Source: Bryobacterales bacterium (GTDB lineage Bacteria; Acidobacteriota; Terriglobia; Bryobacterales; UBA6623). Taken from it: a stretch of 34,648 nucleotides of DNA. The stretch lies in NCBI GenBank assembly GCA_022825595.1, contig JAJDWM010000308.1:1-34648 (forward strand). The letters are read 5' to 3'. Made by a program: the position numbers and the translations under genes. A model generated the notes under the pieces. The model had not been told where the DNA came from. It searched no databases and saw only the letters and a list, made by a program, of their open reading frames with translations. Each line of letters starts with the position of its first letter. Within the stretch, counting starts at the first letter, position 1. Positions 34,030 through 34,648 of this stretch are shown one piece after another.

Positions 34030-34648
34030 TCAGCGCGTGTCGCGTGCCAAAGCGCGGAAGCGGTCGGCCGCCGACCTGGCAAGCCCCCCAAGGCCAATCT
34101 GCCTGTATACTCTGGCCAGCGCGTAGTGGATTCGAGGGTCGTCCGGGCGCTCCCGGCGGGCCGTTTCCAGAACCGTCCTTGCAGGGCCCAGTTCCTTCAT
34201 CTTTGCAAGCACGATGCCGAGCTCAACGAGCGTGCTGACATGCCGAGGGTCGGCCGCGGTCGCGGCCTGCAGCGCTGCTCTGGCTGCCCTAAGGTCGCCG
34301 AGGTCGTGAAGCATGCTTCCAAGGTGATAGTGTGGCCATGGTGATTGCGCGTTCCTGCGTTCGTTTAGCGCGATGGCCGCTCTGTATTCTGCCTCTGCGG
34401 CCTCCGTCTGCCCAAGGCCTTCCAGACATTGCCCGAGCAAGTCGTGCGCCTCCGGGAGGCTCCGTGCCCGCTCGAGCGCGCTGCGGAGTTGCTCCGCGCC
34501 CGCAAGAAACCGCTGTCCCTCGTAATGCAGCCTAGCTAGGGCGAGCCGATAGCGGGGCTGCGCAGGCTCAGAGTCGACAAGAGTCTCCAGTTCTGCCCTG
34601 GCCCAATGGCTGCGGCCTAGGCGCAGGTGGGCAGTGGCGAGCAGAAAG
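34030..34648 (-). CDS. TPR-repeat protein, N-terminus outside the window
   Basis: The frame is open from the right edge to the stop at 34030, giving the last 205 residues. TPR units are clear: FLLATAHLRLGRSHWARAEL, EAHDLLGQCLEGLGQTEAAE, PHYHLGSMLHDLGDLRAARA, STLVELGIVLAKMKELGPAR and IHYALARVYRQIGLGGLARS. It is shorter in repeat spacing and not closely similar to the two other TPR proteins, and it lacks their Cys-Gly-x-Cys-Pro motif. It lies 105 bp upstream of TonB receptor 3 on the same strand, the third TPR/TonB neighbour pair in the window. Whether it has a signal peptide or an N-terminal catalytic domain cannot be seen. Confidence 0.85.
   Translation of the reverse strand, partial: FLLATAHLRLGRSHWARAELETLVDSEPAQPRYRLALARLHYEGQRFLAGAEQLRSALERARSLPEAHDLLGQCLEGLGQTEAAEAEYRAAIALNERRNAQSPWPHYHLGSMLHDLGDLRAARAALQAATAADPRHVSTLVELGIVLAKMKELGPARTVLETARRERPDDPRIHYALARVYRQIGLGGLARSAADRFRALARDTR

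Noticed and set aside
1-34648. CRISPR arrays, tRNA or rRNA genes
   Set aside because: No regularly spaced repeats and no cloverleaf or rRNA-like sequence were found on reading both strands.

Overview
The window looks like a chromosomal stretch of a GC-rich Gram-negative bacterium, most likely an Acidobacteriota member (Solibacteres/Bryobacterales or Vicinamibacteria type). The grounds are three roughly 1,120-residue Oar-type TonB-dependent receptors with an N-terminal carboxypeptidase-regulatory-like domain and the plug motif LPLNGRNF/Y, large exported TPR proteins, a VCBS/FG-GAP plus ASPIC/UnbV (CRTAC1-type) protein, and a DUF1592-family cytochrome next to a DUF1552 protein. The lineage call rests on gene content only.

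Layout. 1-1221 (-): L-rhamnose isomerase, cut at its C-terminus by the window edge. 1367-1840 (-): bacterioferritin that keeps the haem methionine but has lost most ferroxidase ligands. 2112-7450 (-): TonB receptor 1 followed by a TPR gene with an in-frame TAA that cuts off a still recognisable C-terminus. 7582-9375 (+): divergent CRTAC1-like protein. 9376-10433: 1 kb with no convincing gene. 10434-13790 (-): TonB receptor 2 with a good promoter, and a 24-bp perfect palindrome further upstream. 14782-17361 (+): intact 859-residue TPR protein, homologous to the interrupted one. 17723-22967 (+): tightly coupled operon of a DUF1592-family c-type cytochrome, a Tat-type DUF1552 protein and an exported ankyrin-repeat protein, joined by two ATGA overlaps. 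22968-26700: a partly AT-richer, decayed island with an unrecognised gene, a short remnant resembling an AbiEii nucleotidyltransferase, an ImmA/IrrE-type (M78) metallopeptidase bracketed by a 45-bp perfect inverted repeat, and a pentapeptide-repeat gene split by TGA. 27030-30149 (+): nitronate monooxygenase-like flavoprotein and a thiamine-diphosphate enzyme of the acetolactate synthase family. 30556-34648 (-): TonB receptor 3 with clear promoter and terminator, preceded by a TPR protein cut by the right edge.

How they may work together. Each of the three TonB receptors sits beside a TPR gene, and one pair is joined by the CRTAC1-like protein, which suggests envelope modules for uptake or handling of polymers or glycans. 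The cytochrome/DUF1552/ankyrin operon looks like a periplasmic redox module; its substrate cannot be read from the sequence. The most unusual spot is the inverted repeat around the ImmA-type gene: in-frame inversion would swap the protein's C-terminal 59 residues for a 6-residue tail and put the gene on the strand of its left neighbour. Three genes carry an in-frame stop followed by same-frame coding sequence, which suggests recent decay or assembly errors.
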